Shown: positions 46,458 through 58,800 of the stretch, one piece after another
Layout: every line of letters begins with the position of its first letter
How positions within the stretch are numbered: the stretch's first letter is position 1
Source of the DNA: Steinernema hermaphroditum
Taxonomy: Eukaryota; Nematoda; Chromadorea; Rhabditida; Steinernematidae
DNA length: 64,000 nucleotides
Assembly (NCBI GenBank): GCA_030435675.1
Contig: CM059625.1
Coordinates: forward strand, 11,470,001-11,534,000
Direction: 5' to 3'
Position numbers and translations under genes: made by a program
Notes under the pieces: model-generated
Database searches by the model: none
What the model saw: only the letters and a program-made list of their open reading frames with translations
What the model was told of the DNA's origin: nothing

Positions 46458-47204
46458 ACGTTTCGTAAAAACGAAAGTGTGATAAAGTTCTGGAATTATC
46501 TCAGACCAACTCATTTTATGTAAATTTGTGACTGCAAATATATGAATAGGCCAAAACGTACGCTAGCATATTTTACAAAACGTGCCACATTTTTCATTAT
46601 CGTCCTTTTTGAACTCATTTTGTCATCTGCTGCATTTCCTAGATGTCATTTGGTGAATTTTTTTATGTTGGGATGTGGGATTGGCACAATGGACACACAA
46701 CCAGTCCTTTACTCGAGATACACAGGAATAAACAATACGCAAATGATACATACTAAAGCATCAGGTTAGGGACCGGTCTAGACTGTAAAAGCGGGCGTCT
46801 GGGTCTACCCTCAAAAGTTTCAACGCATTTAGACCACTTTGAGCTGCAGTTGACACGTTTGAGTACCAGGCAGATGTTAGCAGTTTTATACGATTTAGAC
46901 AATTCAACCTGCAAGAATGCGATGAACTCGAAGCGCGCAGCTCAATCGTAATTCTATCGATGAGCGTTTAACTTGAATATCTTGGTGAAATGTGTGCTAC
47001 GCAAATGTATGGCACTCAAATGTTCCAGAAACTTTGAGTTTGACGCTGAGCGTCGTTATCAAGAATCTGTATTCAACTTCAGAGGCAGTTGAATAAAGAA
47101 AGCTCATTATTTCCACGTCAATCATTTACCCTGCCGACTTATTAGACACATATGTGTTAGAGAGTAGTTTTGTGCTAGTGGAGCTCTGAGCCCTACTCCT
47201 ATAG
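46458..47204. other. Intergenic, nothing recognised
   Basis: About 750 AT-rich bases with only short, unlinked open frames on both strands. Confidence 0.4.
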
Positions 47205-47350
47205 ATGCAAGTGTTGTACCCCCGTGGAGATTGTTCGCAAATGAAATTGAGACATCTAGACCTCCACAGCTGTCTAGTTTTCAAATAATGACGGAGATCA
47301 AACGTTGCACTGTATCGGGAGTTCTGTCATGATCAGTTCGTTCAGATATC
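47205..47350. repeat. Diverged dispersed repeat, copy 2
   Basis: Partner of the copy at 7425-7585, in the same orientation. Conserved blocks include gcaaatgaaattgagacatc and a later tcatgatc. It lies about 275 bases from the mariner-type element but outside its terminal repeats. Confidence 0.45.
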
Positions 47351-47625
47351 ATCGTCAGCACTTGTCTAAGGCTCTAAGGTTGATCACAATGGCGAACCGA
47401 CGCTCAGTATCCGAATCACGCATTCCATCTTAAATACCGAAAGGTCATTATCATCCAGGATTTTTGCGAGACTACCTCATACAATACCGATATGTATACA
47501 TATTGAATTTGGCAAAGAAAGACGCAACGAGGAAATGGGCACAGTTGCGTGAATCTGTGAACTTTGTACCCAATTGTGTCAAAATTGTCGATCGGCTTTT
47601 TTACCTATTATGCCTCAGAATTCTA

Positions 47626-48894
47626 TTGGGTTGGTAAGTTGAAAATGCACCATTTTTGATTCGCGTCTATTTTCGCACTGTGTGATCCTTGGATCAGATG
47701 GAATAGTGCGTTCGTATGGGCGATTGGTTGACTTTCCAGTCGGTACGCTCCGATGCCCCACCTGCATGCCCTCCGCTTTCTTTGAATCCTTTTATATTCA
47801 TGGTCCGCGAAGCACCACCTGGGCATCCGAAACACCGAACCTTCGACAACCTCTCCGAGGGACTATTTATTTGAAAGGCGGTATGCTGTCTTAGCTGCGC
47901 ATACAGCAGGAGCTTAGCTTCCAAGCGCACACGCTGATCTCTTCTTGCAATGTCACAGTGAGAACAAATTCCAAGAAGATAAAAAATTTGCCCATAAAGC
48001 ACTTGACCCGAAAGTAGTTAAACTTTTTGTTGATTTAACAAACTCCAGCTGGGGGTGTACAGACAACATGGACGGCCAGCTAGGGTGCTTCAATGCCATA
48101 GTGGCTGATGCTCCGATGCCTTTGGCTACAAGTGGAAATCGGGAACTCCGATTTCTCACGACTCTCCGAGCCCTTGATCCGCCATCGCAACTCATTGACC
48201 CCTGCTTTTATTTGTATTTCTAAGTAAAAATCTTTTCCTTTATTTTTCGTGACTCTTGAGTTCAAGGGGGTTCTAGCCATATGATCCCCAGAACTACTTG
48301 AGGGTATGGATAAGGAAGAGAAGTCAACTATTGTGCTGCGGTCAGAACCAGGTTGAAAAGTAATGCTGCACTGTCTTATATGCGATATTATAGAAGCACG
48401 GGGCTGAAACGTATTTATAGGATAGAGCAATCTCTCAGCTATAGTTTGCGACTAACATCTAGAAAAACCTCGTTCTCTTATTCAAGATAAGGCAAGAACT
48501 AGTAACTGGTTTTGGGATTTCAGCAGATCCAGCAGGAGCATGAATGTTTGATATTTTTGATTGCACACAAAACTGCTGCTCATCTTCAGCTGGGACTCAG
48601 GTACTTGTTATGCATGTAGGTCTCCCACAGCTCTATCGGGTACCTACTTGTGCGGTACTGTCGGAAACATCAACGAATAAATTGAGCCAAAGTTTGCAAT
48701 GAGGTCAAAAACGGACAAAATGGAACTTTTCGACCCGGAATCTCTCCTGTTCTGCAGTGAAATGGCCAGACTTCTCGCCAGAAAGTGTACAGAGGCTGAG
48801 TACTTAAGTGGTGAATACACCCATTGAAATCTGTGCCTTTGCAACAATAAGGATTCATTTTTAAAAATGGTGCATTTTCAACTTACCAACCCAA
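47626..48894. mobile_element. Mariner-type DNA transposon, internally degenerate
   Basis: The element is 1,269 bases long and bounded by perfect 32-base inverted repeats (47626-47657 and 48863-48894) that start ttgggttggtaag. Each end abuts a TA dinucleotide (47624-47625 and 48895-48896), the target duplication made by Tc1/mariner transposases. Length, repeat length and the TTGGGTTGG-like ends fit the mariner group. Inside, every frame is interrupted and I find no intact D,D34D transposase, so this is a dead or non-autonomous copy. Perfectly matching ends suggest it is not very old. Confidence 0.75.
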
Positions 48895-48896
48895 TA

Positions 48897-50477
48897 TATT
48901 TTTTTTACTGCTCATTATCAGCGATATTGTTGGAGGTCGTTGAACTAGTTTTCAATTATACTCGCTGTGTTTTTGAGTGCAACATGTCATGTCACAACAT
49001 GGAATTCATTCGTGTCGTCTGTCAAGCTCGTCGTTCTCATTCCAAGATTTCGATCACTCGTGCCAGTGGTTTGAACTTTCTGCCACACACTCATCGCGCT
49101 TTCGGGTGTTCGTCTGTGAATGTGCGCTTTCTTTGGAGATGCAGGAAAAGTTTTTTGCGTCCGATTGCACTTTTGCTTATTCACCTCGACGCTTTCCGCC
49201 GCCGCGTCACTCTGCAAGCTGAGGGCAAAGGGAATCAGATTACATCAGAATAACGTAAATGGCGCTGTGAACGTAGAATATTTTTCTCTCGGCGGCTGCA
49301 AGGCGCAAAAACGCCGTCCCACGGCGTCTGCGGTGGCGCCATTCAAACAGACAGCGGCGGCGATCGCGCGGCGGTGGCGCTTGCACAGCTCTCCACAGAG
49401 AACGACGGAAGGAGTCTGTCGGCATTTGGCAGATCGCGCTCTCACAGTGCGGCTGCTTCATTCCGTTTGCCCTTTTACTCAGCGGCTGCTTTCGCTGACT
49501 GGAAGCAACGACGAACAGCTTCCTTGCTCGAGGACCTCAACACTCATTCCTCCTGTTATCTTATGTGTCGTCGATCGCTTTGACGGATCCATAGTACCGT
49601 CAAATCGTTGTGCTTTGATCTCTTTGACAAATATTTCCCCCATCGTGGATTTCGCCAGCTTGCACTAGAGTAGTTCTGTTCGCTTGTCGCTGTATGTGCA
49701 ACTAAATCATAGTGCCGCGCAGTGTTCGTCCTTGAACGCTTAGGAACGAGCATGTCATAGCGACACACGGCGATTCCTATAGTCGGTGGTGACCAAGCGA
49801 TCATCTCTCATCAAATAGTGCAGAAAGGTCGCCGCGACTTTCTCTGCCCAACCTATCGTCTCATTACAGTCATCGACGGATGTATCTTGCCCCGACGCGC
49901 TTTGTTTCAGTTCCGCTGAGTCCCCACTTGCATCGACGACTGACGTCTTCCAGTGCATTGCCGAAGTGCTTTGCGGACGCTCTCGAGACCACTCATTCAA
50001 ATTCTGACTAGAGCGCCTCCCTCGATTATTGCGGATCACTGGGCATTAATTAACGTGCGCAAATTGAGGCCTGTTGTTTAGGCCTTAAGACGGTCTTCAA
50101 TTAGTCTTAGCGCTTTGCACAAAGCGGCGTTGGACGCGAACACCTACCTCGTTTAATTTAGGATTATTTGTTGCATGGTCCCGGCGCGAATTTATGTACT
50201 GTAGGAAAAGCCTCTTAAACCTCGTTTCTTATCACCGGGCACATCGTTTCCCCTCACGTCATGTTTTTCTTTTCGTTGATAGAATGTAAACTCTCTCTTC
50301 TCCGTGGTGGCAGTGTTCTACTATCACAGTTCACCATCACTTGTACCGCGTGAAACGAATTTGATGTCAGAAACACGCGACTTCGCATCCATCTATACCA
50401 TAAGCTCTCAGAAAACTAATTCTCCCATATTTCAGTCGGGCTTTTTCGCTCCGTCCTCGCCGCACTCGAACTTAAGC
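48897..50477. other. Upstream region of the 4F2hc-like gene
   Basis: About 1.6 kb. The stretch 49300-49450 is G+C-rich (CGGCGG-type runs) and gives overlapping open frames on both strands; I read it as promoter or 5'-UTR rather than coding. A CATATTTCAG acceptor near 50428-50437 precedes the start codon and implies a 5'-UTR intron or a spliced-leader site. Confidence 0.4.
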
Positions 50478-52296
50478 ATGTCCGCTGAAGAGTCGTTGAT
50501 GCCCTCGTCCGAGGGTGGCAAAGTCCCTCAGTCTTACAACATCGAATCCGGAGATGCGAAGTTCAATAAGGTAACTCCCGACTTGTACACAACCGATGTG
50601 TAGCATCTCCTGTTAGGGCTCCGAGAATGTTGACGTGCAGACTTCGACCAAACTGATTGGACTCACCAAGGAGCAGCTGGAGAAGTACCGCAACGACCCT
50701 TTCTGGCGTCCTGTCCGCTATGCTTTGTTCGTCATGTTTTGGGCCGTGTGGATTGTCATGTTTGGTGGTGCTATCGTCATCGTCGCCTTGAGTCCGAAGT
50801 GCGATGCGAAGACCGCTGCGAATTGGGATCAAATCGCCGTTCACTACCAGGTACTCCGGCTGCAAAGGGACTTTGAGCATCGTTCGTTTAGTTGTTCACC
50901 CCAGCCTTCCATGACATCAACAATGACGGAATTGGTGACTTCAAAGGAATGACCAAAAAGATGGACTTACTGCGAAAGCTCGGAGTTACTTCGGTCTGGG
51001 CCTCTCCTGTCATCGCCACTCACAAGGACAGCTTCGACGTGGAGAATGTTATCGACCTCGACATTGTGGACCCCCGCTATGGATCTGAGGCCGAATTCGC
51101 TGAAGTGGTCCATACCGCTCACGGCAAAGGAATTAAATTCGTCATGGATCTCCCTCTCTCCGTCAGCAAGCAGCACGAGTGGAATGCCGACGCGAAGTAC
51201 GTCGATTACGTTGAGAAACCCGAGGGCTCCACCGAAGAGTTCGTCCGCATCAATTTGAAGAACCCCGAGGCCCGCGACGCCGTCATCAACTCTGCCATCA
51301 AGTTCGCTTTGTTGGGTGTAGATGGATTCCATGTCAATGACAAGCTGATCAGCGGTTACCCTAACATCAGTGCCATCATCAAAGATCGTCTGAATGCCAC
51401 CGAAGAGCTTCGGGGCAAGGAGTTCATCTTTTTCTCCAGCGGCAGCTCCGATGTCGAGCACTCCGCAGATGACGGACTCAGCTACACCATCCGATCAATC
51501 AGTGACCTCAATGGAGGACTGTGCAACGGCGAAACTTCCGACATCAAGTGCATTCGCACTGCCTTAAAGACTGGAGCAGCAGCAGAACCTGTGAAGGTCC
51601 TTCCCTTCATCTGGAAGAACGGAGACATCAACTCCCAGCGCGCAGATCAACGCTTCCAGCACAACGCCACCGAAATTCAGACTCTTCTCACCATGATCCA
51701 GTTGGTTCTTCCGGGTCCCGTACAGACCTACTACGGAGAAGAGCTTGGACTTGGCAGCACTGTCAACAAGGTCCACAAGAACCGAGGAGCCATGCAGTGG
51801 GATAAAACTAATCACGCCGGATTCACCGCGGCCAAGGGAGACGTTCTCTTCGGCATCACCAAGGACTTCGAAAGCGTCAACTTCGATAGTCTCTACAATC
51901 ATCCTCGCTCTTCTGTGCGCATCTACCAGAAGTTGGCCAAGCTTCGGTTGCGCACCGAGGTCATTCAATTCGGAGAGATTTCCGTCAAGACCGTCGGCGA
52001 TCTCATTGTCATCAGCCGCTATGTGAGCGAAACCAGCGACCCGGTAACTAGAAAATCTGCATCAATCCCTATAACCGTATGTTCAGATCTTCGTTCTCGT
52101 TGCCAATCTCCCCGAAGAAGGCGAAGGCTCCGCACAGACGCTTACCTTCGATGAGACCATCGTCCCCGGACGTCCCTTCAACTCCGCCGAGATCAGTATC
52201 GGTTCACCCAACAGCAAGCTGGAGACTCACCATCGTGTTGATCTTACGAAAGGCCTTTCTCTCGCACCTTTCGAAGGTGTTGTGCTCAAGTTCTAA
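50478..52296 (+). CDS. 4F2hc/SLC3A2-like heavy chain of heteromeric amino-acid transporters
   Basis: Type II membrane glycoprotein that brings LAT-family light chains to the surface (C. elegans ATGP-1/-2 class). Four exons: 50478-50570, 50617-50850, 50892-52043, 52087-52296. The cytosolic tail has GLTKEQLEKYRNDPFWRPVR, then a TM helix (MFWAVWIVMFGGAIVIVAL) and SPKCD, where the Cys matches the position of human 4F2hc Cys109, which bonds the light chain. The ectodomain is an alpha-amylase-like barrel: FHDINNDGIGDFKG, VTSVWASPVI, GVDGFHVND, LPGPVQTYYGEELGLG. In GVDGFHVND the residue that is the catalytic Asp in amylases is not an Asp, so enzymatic activity is unlikely, as in the family. A C-terminal beta domain closes the protein. 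A truncated paralogue lies 4 kb upstream. Confidence 0.93.
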
Positions 52297-52598
52297 GTGT
52301 TCGGTCGAAAATGTGAGAGGTTTCTACCAAGTAAATGTTGAATTCTTTTGTTGGAATGAGTAACAACACTTGAAGTGACAGTCGACTTATGCGGGTCTCA
52401 TTTTTTTGCACACTCACGAGGAGGCCATTGTGTGTTTCGCACTGAACGTAGACGGTTATTGTGATAGGCCTCCGTCTATATGTTTGAATGGTCACCGCGG
52501 GTTTCATGCAGAAGCTTGGCCGCACGTGACCCTCGAGGAGGGTGGCAAGAATGAGGCATGGTCCGACGTGTAGCATTGTAAACAAATCGGTAATAGAT

Positions 52599-53031
52599 TC
52601 ACGGTGGTGTTAGCGATAATACGTCAATGACGCTGGTTCTACGCGCTATCGAAAAGATCGTCGTCGCCGACACCTACAAGACAATAGGATGAAAAGGTAA
52701 AAGCCACGCCGACTCACCCTCGGAGGGATGAGTGAGCGTAGGGTGGACAGAGAGCTACAGAGAGAAGAAACGGTCATTATTTGCTTTTTTGACAATTCAG
52801 CTCGACTGACCGCTGCGAGGGCCCACTCCGAAACGGATCTCACGAAGACGTTTGGACAAGAAGACGCCGCCCCTGTTGCCTGCAGTCAAAACGGGTCTCC
52901 AGTGTGCTCTCGGCCAAAAAACCCTTCGGAGCCCTCAAATCGGCTTCACTTAGTTCGCGCTCCTCAGTGCAGACCAAAGCGAGTGACCGCCGAGAAGATT
53001 CGCCGTAGGTAAAGAAGCCAAAAGATACCAC
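52599..53031 (-). CDS. Small spliced gene of unknown family (3' part)
   Basis: Three exons join in phase. The first (upstream end unclear, at least from 53031, to 52844) encodes SRRSLALVCTEERELSEADL and ends at a GTGAGA donor. The second is 52718-52754 behind CTCTGTAG. The third is 52599-52673, reached over a 44-base intron with an exact GTGAGT donor and TCTTGTAG acceptor; it ends LSLTPP-stop. The frame is open beyond 53031 as far as about 53085, and the true ATG was not found. A possible extra exon with a signal-like start (MFTMLHVGPCLILATLLEG, 52585) and a GTGAGT donor lies just downstream and may be alternative or a separate gene. No family recognised. Confidence 0.4.
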
Positions 53032-53143
53032 GACCAGTCCGTTCTTTTTCGTGATATGCTCGTAGTTGCTGAACTATTCCACTAAGTTAATCCTGAAACT
53101 TCAACCACCGTTCTGCTGCTTCTTTTTCCATTCCATATTGAAC

Positions 53144-55432
53144 ATGTACCGCCTTCTACTGCTAGCAACAGTTCTCGGCAACTCTCTAGCCGCCAATGTT
53201 GTCGCGATTCCCCATCCCCATGCGAAGAGTATCAAAACAGCATACGACGGTAATTTTACGAAAGTTCTGTCATGTCTAGACGCATCTCCCTTGCAGCTTT
53301 TTCTGAACATTTCCTACTGCCTCAGGACTTCGATCTAGCAGAGAAAACACCAGGTAAGCAAAAAACACTTGTCCTTTTGTTCAGCGTAGTTTTTAAACGC
53401 GTTCTTCGAAAGGACCTCATTTGTATTGCGACCTTTTTCCACGTGCGAAAGTTTGCTTAGCGCTAGATCGACGTCGTTCGCTCTCAAATGCGCAATGAAC
53501 AATTCATTGAAGTTTTGTGCAGAGAGACAATTCAATGGGATAGGCCATCGGATCGGGCAACGCTGTTCGTGTCGTCTTTGAACAAAAGCGGAATCCGTTC
53601 AGCGCATCCCGCTATCGAATTCGCTTGCTGCTTTATGCAAACAACCAACAACAAGCGCAAACAAAGACAATAAGAATAGAGCGTTTTAGTCAAAAAGCCG
53701 AATGAAGCAGAACTGGATGCCATGCAGAATGCCGAACTTTTCGAAGGAGACATCGTTGGAATCCCTTTGAATGAAAGTCCACCGCTGCGCATGAGAGACG
53801 TCCCAATCGACTACAATTATGTCTTCGACCGTCCGGTAGGTTTGTTAGGCGCCTTTCTTACCCTAATACCAAATATTCCGAAAATTCTTGTGGAAGCCCC
53901 TTTTGTTTTTTCTGGAGATCGCTGATGCGCCATTTGCAAGACATCAGCTTCCAGAAGAAAATGAAATTGTTTCATCGAAAATACAGAAATACTAAAGTAT
54001 AAATAATATAAATACTTCAAATAACCACACGTTTAAAAAGTAATCGCCTGAATGTGTGCAAGGCCAAGTGCTCGAACCAACCTCACCTCTCCGGCTTGCT
54101 CACAACTAGCCCAAAAGCTACTTAACTTGTTACAGTATCACAGCTCCTTAAATCTACAAACCTACCCCGATAAGTTGTGGAACGACGCCAGAGTGCCGTA
54201 CATGATGGAAGAAGGAATGACAGAATCGTTTGTTTCACCCCAGCAGCTTCTAGTGTATTGCATTCTTTAGTCAGAGAGCAGCAATCGCTCAAGCTTTTGA
54301 CGAGTACAAAGAGAAGACCTGCATTCGTTTCGTTCCTCGCCAAGAATCAGACTTCGACTATATCTATATCAAAAGAAACGTTGCATTTGGGTGAGCTTAT
54401 TGTCACCATAACGTCAAGACACACACAGTTTAGGTGCTCGTCGTACGTCGGACGAGCCGGAGGCAATCAGACCGTCTCTTTAGAGGTGGGAAAGTGTTTC
54501 ACGAAAGGAATCATTGCGCACGAGCTCATGCACGCGCTCGGTTTCTTCCACGAACACTCTAGAACGGACCGAGACCAATTCGTCACCATCGACGAGGACA
54601 ACATTCGCCCAGGTAGATGCTGCCTACAGGCAAAAACACTTTCGCTGTCTAGGGATGCTGAGGAATTTTGAAAAGTATCCGCGCAAAATCATCGATCCTC
54701 TTGGAATGCCTTACGACTACGAATCTGTGATGCATTACCACAAATTGGCGTTCTCGAGAAATGGAAAGTCAACAATTATTCCGAAGAAGAATGGAGCGGA
54801 GATCGGCCAGCGGTAGGAAATCCCAGAATTCAAGTCCAAAAAAAGGTTGCTTTTAGATACAAGCTCAGCGATCTCGATGCCCAAAAAATCAAGAAGCTCT
54901 ACAAATGTCAACAAAAGACGACAACGCCCGCTCCTACAACAACTTCCACTACAACTACCCCGCGACCCACTACCACTCAACGCTCTACAAGTAGCCGGTG
55001 GACCGATAGAACAACGAGTCCCGAAACCACTACCACTGAACAAATCACGACAACATCTACAACAACGACTACAAGTAAACCTCAAGAGAGTGAGTTACGT
55101 CCGTACTCTATGGAATCAAATGTGTTCATCCTTAGAATGTGAAAACCTGAACGCCCACTGCGATATGTGGGAACAACTCGGCCACTGTCAGCACTCGGCC
55201 AAGTACATGTCCCACTACTGCCGAAAGGCTTGTGGCCTTTGCTCTACAGAACCATCCAGTAAGATGACCTGTAACTTCGAATCTCATATCTAGTTTAGAG
55301 CCGATCACGACAAAGGCCAAGCAGTGCACCGACAAGAACCTATTCTGTGGCTACTGGGCCAAAATCGGAGAATGCAAAAATGAATCGAAGTTCATGAAGA
55401 TCTTCTGTCGCAAGTCATGCGGGCAGTGTTAG
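53144..55432 (+). CDS. Secreted astacin metalloprotease with two ShKT domains
   Basis: Starts [20 protein letters not shown], a signal peptide. The propeptide has FEGDIVGIP with the aspartate switch. The catalytic domain begins [17 protein letters not shown] and includes [38 protein letters not shown], the zinc site [18 protein letters not shown] with the catalytic Glu, and the Met-turn [11 protein letters not shown]. After [17 protein letters not shown] comes a ~60-residue Thr-rich, probably O-glycosylated linker. Two ShKT domains follow ([17 protein letters not shown] to CRKACGLC, and [17 protein letters not shown] to [12 protein letters not shown]). Compared with the astacin at 17-19 kb it has one ShKT fewer and a different linker, so the two are family members rather than a recent duplicate. 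The 5' exons (53144-53350) are the least certain; the first donor is GTTCTG. Confidence 0.92.
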
Positions 55433-55532
55433 AATCTCTAATTAATTCTATGTACATATAATGAGATTGTTGATAATGTGATAGCGTATTCCCAAAGGGA
55501 ATTCAATTGTAAGGCAATTTTTAAGCATTGCA

Positions 55533-55538
55533 AATAAA
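55533..55538 (+). terminator. Poly(A) signal of the second astacin gene
   Basis: Canonical aataaa about 100 bases past the stop codon. Confidence 0.5.
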
Positions 55539-55881
55539 ACGGCAAAGAAGAGAATAAAAATGGTCCGACGCTTTGCTGACTTTCTGGCTTCAATTCCATA
55601 AAGAATCCTCAGAATGTCCTATTTCACGAAAATGCCAGCCTCTCATGCCTTCGGAATGGCAGACTTAAAGAAGAAGATATGCAAGCGAAGCCTTATAATA
55701 ATCTCACTTTATTATGCATAGAGGTAAACCATCAAACAGAAATCAAAACAACAGAAAATTACTTTTGCAGCACATCGATGGAAGATCATACACTTTAAAG
55801 CTTAGAATCTATGTACTCGTAGGGAACCGGGTAGTTCGATAACAATGATATGCTTCAAATGGAGGTCAGCGGCGGATTTTC

Positions 55882-58800
55882 TCAATCAGCACGGTGTTTG
55901 GGGGGCTTAACGGCAGCGTCCTCGCAGGCAACGCACTCCCACTTCTTGTTCGGGTTTACAGTGTGAATTGTGGCACCTGCACAGACGTAGTGATGCCACT
56001 TCTGGCAGCGGTCACACTGGACCCACATGACGTCTTCTCCTGAAATGAACATGTACTTGCCAGGGGCTTACTGCCAAAGGCTTTACCCAACGGTTCCAGA
56101 CAGTCGGGGAAAGCACATCGTCGTGCGTATGGCTGTCCTTCCTGGTCGAGAAACTCTTCCACCTCAGCCTGAACGACACTTCCACTTGGATTCGTCATGT
56201 GCGCTGGAAGGAGCGGATTGGTGTAGATTTCCGGAGGCGTCATTCGTGCTCCGTTGCACCGTTTCCTGGCATTGGTCAACATTTCCCGGTGTACGTCGCA
56301 GAAAGGCCAGTTCCTCTCGAAATACGGGTGCTTCGACAGTTTCATGTTGACGTTTTTGCTGTGACACTCCAGAGAGAGGTACGTCATGATGAGCCTCTGA
56401 AGCCTGAAACGCATTTTGTGAACAAACGGCTGAAGTGCTGAGTTACCTGGTGTTTTCCGCCGCGTCATGAGTGTCTATCTTATATGCACTGAGGGCCTTG
56501 TTCAATTCCGCACTCGCTTTCATGGCATACTCGACGAACCATTTGATCATCTTGTATTCATAGGTGTTATCGATTTCCATTCCATGTTTATTCAGTAACA
56601 TAGATACTTCACTGACCGTCGGCCTCTTTCCTCGGATACACCGATGACAGAGGTAAATACCTCTTGGAAGAGTTTCTAGGACTGGGTCCCACAAAATGCA
56701 CTGCCCTGGAAATCAAACATTGCTATTCGGATAGAACTATGAGAGTCAAAAAGAAAAGGTCCACTGGGGAACTGTTCGCAAAAAGAAGGATTGAGTTACA
56801 TCAAAGCCTTAACCAATGGTTGTAGTGAACGTCTCTCACACCAACTCTTTCACAATGCACTTTGATCACATCTGACCAATGAACGTTTTGCTCCCTAACG
56901 CTTACCATGATATATCGTACGGCACAAGTAGCACGTGATCATGCTGTTCATTAGCTTAAATTCGCCACAATGGCATGTTTCCGAGACGGGGCGCTGGCCG
57001 TGCGTACCCTGCAGACGCTGGAGAAGATCGACGTGGGCTCCGTACACTAGCTCCATGTGTCTTATCTAAATGTAAGCCGCTTGATATTTCCCACAGCTCT
57101 TACTCAACGAACCATTTGGTTCGACTTCGAATACTGGTAGAGCGAAGAACACGCTAGAGTTTGATCGACATGTGCCTCTTTGAACTCCAACTTAAGGATG
57201 GAGCCTTCAGCCAGTTGAACTAGGTCTTGTCGACCTCCGAGAATCTAAATAAGACGTTACTCTTTCGTCAGTGAATCACGACCTACTTCGAAGAAGGAAT
57301 AGTATCCTCGGTCGTAGACAAACAGAGACTGCATCTCAACCATAAACTCCCGGATCTTCGCGATTTTTGGCAGAATCACTTCCGTATAAAGTGGATCGTC
57401 AGCATGCAGAAAGAATGAGTACTCCGTGAAGATCTTCTGTACGTCGCGTAGAATTATATATGATGTCTCTGTGGTCGGGTCCCGCTCAAAAACGCGTTGA
57501 CAGAACTCTCTGCATTTTCGGACACATTCATTCTCTAGTCGAAGACGATTTAAAACCGGACTGTCCGCCCAGCTGTGCTTTGCAACTTTGCGCCATATTT
57601 CCAGGCCGTGCTCAATCTCTCCTTTCTTTTGGAAGACCGACGTGCACTGAATTTTGATCTTTGCGCATGTAGAAGAAAGGGAGATGTCCTACCAATTTTT
57701 CGGTCATTTTCATACGTCGTTGCTCTTTTTGAAGGACAGCTCGGAGCTGTCGAGCCTTTGATGACTTCTTCGCATTTGCCAGACTCAGAAGGGCCTTGGA
57801 CAAAAATTCTTCAGGAACGAGCTGGCTTTCTTCTGCTTCCGGACCAAACATTCTCATGACACGTAGTTTCTCCGGATCAATATCCGTTTTGAAGTTTTTC
57901 GGTAAAACCGCCCCTACTTCCGGGTCCCAATTCTTTATTCTGGATACTAGTGCTTCAATATCGGGAGTTTTTTTGATGAGATGGAGGTACTAAAAAGAGG
58001 TGTTACTGAGCAATAGCAACGTAAATGCAACGACTTTGGTGGGTGCGTCCATGCTCCCGGTAGATACGCAGAATAGGGTTGATCACAGGGGCTTACTAGA
58101 GACGATGGATAGACGACAAGCGCTTTGGCCTGCGCAGTTTACAAAGATTCTCTTATGTTGATAAGGAGGTGTGCTTTGCGAGGGTAGCGGAACTCCTTTC
58201 AAAGAGGCTACCGCAGACGGTCATAAAATTGTGCGTGGGCACCGAAAGGCTGGCACGGTCCAAGCGCCCGCTTATGAACAAAGCCGCGCGCCGAAACAGT
58301 CCTCAACACCTCCTCGGCGGGGAATTTGCATTTGCATCTGGTTCGTGCAGTTATAAAGTCTCTTTGCGCTGTTATAATGAACATTTGGGCCCGTTGCTAT
58401 GGCAAATTTGGATTACTCATTGAGGTCATCGCCGCTCAATTGACATCCGATCACAGAGTGCGTCACACAAAGCAAATGAAACACCCGAATACACAAACGG
58501 CCAAAAGCCTCACGCACCTCTTTGAGATCGCACACTCCACACTGGTCGAAGTCCAAAAAGAGCAAATCGCCTTCTTCTACAAGGGCTTGAGCCCGCTTTT
58601 GGAATTCAGCAAAACCCAGACGGTCGATGCCTTCTTGCTTTAGGTGTACATACTTTTCGCGCCACAGAATCGCCCTCTTATGTCTTTCCTGCAACAGAAC
58701 GTTGTGTGGGGAAGTGAGAAGGCAAACAACCTTCGTTGATTCCAAAAGGTCTTCCGAGGGCATTAGAAGCGATTCTTCCATCTTCATGAGACCGTGCTCC

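Noticed and set aside
49120..49668. Plus-strand open frame of 182 codons
   Set aside because: It crosses a G+C-rich promoter-like stretch, opposite frames are open too, and the translation has no domain or splice support.
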